From contig MU266595.1 of the NCBI GenBank assembly GCA_021014945.1, positions 1-35,477 of the forward strand: DNA of 35,477 nt, in the 5' to 3' direction. A model generated the notes under the pieces. It worked only from the letters and a program-made list of their open reading frames with translations, was not told the origin of the DNA and made no database searches. Every line of letters starts with the position of its first letter. Position 1 is the stretch's first letter. The translations under genes were made by a program, and so were the position numbers. This DNA comes from Leucogyrophana mollusca. Its lineage: Eukaryota; Basidiomycota; Agaricomycetes; Boletales. Shown here one piece after another: positions 33,540 through 35,477 of the stretch.

Positions 33540-35477
33540 ATGGCCTCCACCTCAGCCCCAAAAAAGCGCAAGCGCGGCGCGGACGACGCTCAGAAAGTGG
33601 TATTTGCGCTCTCAGACGGGCCAGCAGCGCAGCTCGGGCCTGTTCTCGGTGAGTCCGAGAACCGAGATGGGCGTAGAGGACAAGTTTTATGTATTTACAA
33701 AGTGCCACTTCTCCCACCCATCCAGCGAACTTCCCGTCCATCAAGGCCCCAAAATCCACGCCCTTCAAGTGCTACCTGACGCAGGCGAGGGCGGAAGGAG
33801 AGATTGGCGGGGAGGAGCGCCCGTTTGCGGAGCTCCCGACGCACATCGCAGGCGAGGCGGACGCTGTCGATTTTTACACCTCCGCCGAGACCCGGCGCGC
33901 ATCCGTGGGCTGCAGGTGCGTCCCTCCCCTGGCACTACATCGCTATATATCTACTGGCATAACGAAATGGCTCTGCTAACCTGCCCGCCATGACGCAGAT
34001 ACCTCGTCGGCGTGCACAACAAGCGCACCGGGACCACCACCCTCCGCGAAGCGCCCCTCCACCTCCTCGCCCACGACGTCAAGGCCCTCAAGGGCGCCGA
34101 CCCCGCCGCCGTGTCCGCGCTGCAGCGCCCCGAGGCGCGCGCGGCGCTCGGCGAGACGTTCGGCACCAAAAAGGCGAAACTCGCCATCCGGGCGCAGGAG
34201 CGCAACAGGGTCGACGTGGGCGCGATGCAGGGCGTCGCGGGGCACCTCCAGGAGAGCATACAGAGGAACACGCAGGCGCTGCCGACGAAGGGTGCGTGGC
34301 TGCCCCCCACCCCGTGCCGGGCTTTTCTCGGTCGGTGGTGTATCGATCGGGCTGAGTGATTGATGGCTGGCTTTTGTGCAGAGGAGGCAAAGGCGGCGGC
34401 GGACAGCACAAGACTCGTGCCGACGTACGACGCTGGCGCGCTGAACCCCGAAGACGTCTACCCGCGGCCGAACATCATCCCCGACGCGGAGTGGAAGGTC
34501 CTGACGACGTCTCCGTTCACGTCTGCGCAGGACACGCAGGAGCGCATCGCCCTGCTGCCGTTCAAGCGCTCCAGCTGGGTCAACGAGCACCTCGGTCTCG
34601 CATTCGCCGGGCCGACGCCGAGGCGGGATACTATGTGCGTTTTTTCGCCTCGTGTTCCCGTGTTATGTGCCGGCTCCCACTAACGCTAACACCCCTCTCT
34701 AACACCCACGCCCACCCCTGCGCTTTTCTTGCACAGAAAGCTGCTATTCTACATCTCGTCGATGCTCGCATTCCGCAACGCGACGTTCAAGAAGTTCGAC
34801 AAGGCGTCGGTGCAGGAGAAGCTCGCGGGCGTCCCCGGCGCCGTCGTCGACGGGCTGCTGGCGCGCTTCACGGAGACTGCGCGGGGGTCGACTGAGTGCG
34901 TCCTGTGTTTTGCGTCCTGTGTTTTGCGTCCTGTGTTTTGCGTTCTGCGTTTTATGTTCTGCGTTCTGTGTTCTGCGTTCTGCGTTCTGCGTTCTGCGTT
35001 CTGTGTTCTGTGTTCTGCGTCCTGCGTCCTGCGTCCTGCGTTCTGCGTTCTTTATTCTGCGTCCTCGTGCTCTCGCGTCGCCCAATGCGTAGGCTGACCC
35101 CGCCCCCAGGGCCCGCGTGACGTCGCAGAGCGAGACGCTCCTCCTCACGTCCATGTTTGCGCTGTGCCTCCGCGTGGACGACTTCGCGACGGACACGAGC
35201 CTGATTGCGGCGGACCTCAGCCAGCCGGTGGCGAAGTGCGTGTTTTTGGTTTTGCTTTGTGTGCTTATGGGTGGCTGATGTGTGCGTGTTTCTCCTCATA
35301 CGCGCCTCGCCCCTAGGATCAACTCCTTGTTCAAGTCCCTAGGTATGTGCTCCTGCGTTGCACCTCCCCTCGCTGTTGCTGACGCGCTGTCCTCCCCTCG
35401 CTGTTGCTGACGCACTGTCCTCCCCTCGCCATCGACGACCCTGTTCCCCCCTTCCCCTCCCCTCCCCTCCCCCACCA
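33540..35477 (+). CDS. RPA49: RPA49, RNA polymerase I subunit A49 (3' end outside the window)
   Basis: Exons 33540-33648, 33726-33915, 33999-34291, 34382-34634, 34737-34895, 35110-35235 and 35317-35342 join in consistent phases, and the window ends in the next intron. The start MASTSAPKKRKRGADD is basic, like a nuclear signal. Family landmarks are FPSIKAPKSTPFKCYL, YLVGVHNKRTGTTTL, a KLAIRAQERNRVDVGAMQ stretch, TRLVPTYDAGALNPEDVYP and KRSSWVNEHL. The A49 winged-helix part begins with LLFYISSMLAFRNATFKKFDKAS, and the last visible exon reads INSLFKSLG. A49 with A34.5 forms the Pol I initiation and elongation heterodimer in the nucleolus. The intron at 34896-35109 is much longer than its neighbours because of a heptamer repeat. 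GC content is high. Confidence 0.9.
34898..35065 (+). repeat. Heptamer minisatellite (TTCTGCG-type) in an RPA49 intron
   Basis: About 24 copies of a seven-base unit, variants of TTCTGCG, TCCTGCG, TTTTGCG and TTCTGTG, fill most of the 34896-35109 intron. The array begins at the GTGCGT splice donor itself. The open frames across it on both strands are repeat artefacts. Confidence 0.9.
35363..35430 (+). repeat. 28-base tandem repeat in the last visible RPA49 intron
   Basis: Two copies (35363-35390 and 35391-35418) differ at one base, and a 12-base third start follows. The window then ends in C-rich sequence (CCCCT repeats). Confidence 0.85.

Noticed and set aside
34744..35299. Minus-strand frames rich in RRTQN repeats
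   Set aside because: They come from the heptamer satellite in the RPA49 intron, which is open in several frames.

Overview
The window is nuclear DNA from a filamentous basidiomycete, most likely an agaricomycete. The genes are split by many short introns (mostly 50-70 bases, GT...AG), there are several very small exons, and the protein families are fungal: a PAK-type protein with a CRIB box, UTP10, Set2, RPA49, a ferric reductase and an HNH-domain protein of a type common in mushrooms. No tRNA, rRNA, CRISPR array or prokaryote-like operon was seen. All gene models below were assembled by eye from reading frame, splice signals and family knowledge.

Layout, left to right. 1-307: probable end of an LTR element in reverse orientation. 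308-1415: no recognised gene. 1416-2900 (+): secreted cysteine-containing protein with three Kex2-site repeats and an internal domain duplication. 3757-8213 (+): PAK-like protein with a CRIB box and a kinase domain that has lost several catalytic hallmarks. 8299-16204 (-): UTP10, a large HEAT-repeat ribosome biogenesis factor, tail to tail with the PAK gene. 16431-17405 (+): broken copy of an HNH-domain gene. 18792-20063 (+): intact HNH-domain gene. 20463-23921 (+): PPR-like, probably mitochondrial protein. 24658-26008 (+): short-chain dehydrogenase with an 8-base exon. 27115-29513 (+): ferric reductase preceded by two iron-type GATA motifs. 30008-33262 (-): SET2 histone H3K36 methyltransferase. 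33540 to the right edge (+): RPA49, a Pol I subunit, divergent from SET2 and cut by the window end.

The genes do not form one pathway. UTP10 and RPA49 both serve rRNA production, Set2 acts on Pol II-transcribed chromatin, and the ferric reductase probably belongs to the iron regulon. The more unusual items are the Kex2-repeat secreted protein, the probable PAK pseudokinase, the intact/broken HNH pair, the paired GATA motifs and a heptamer-filled intron in RPA49.
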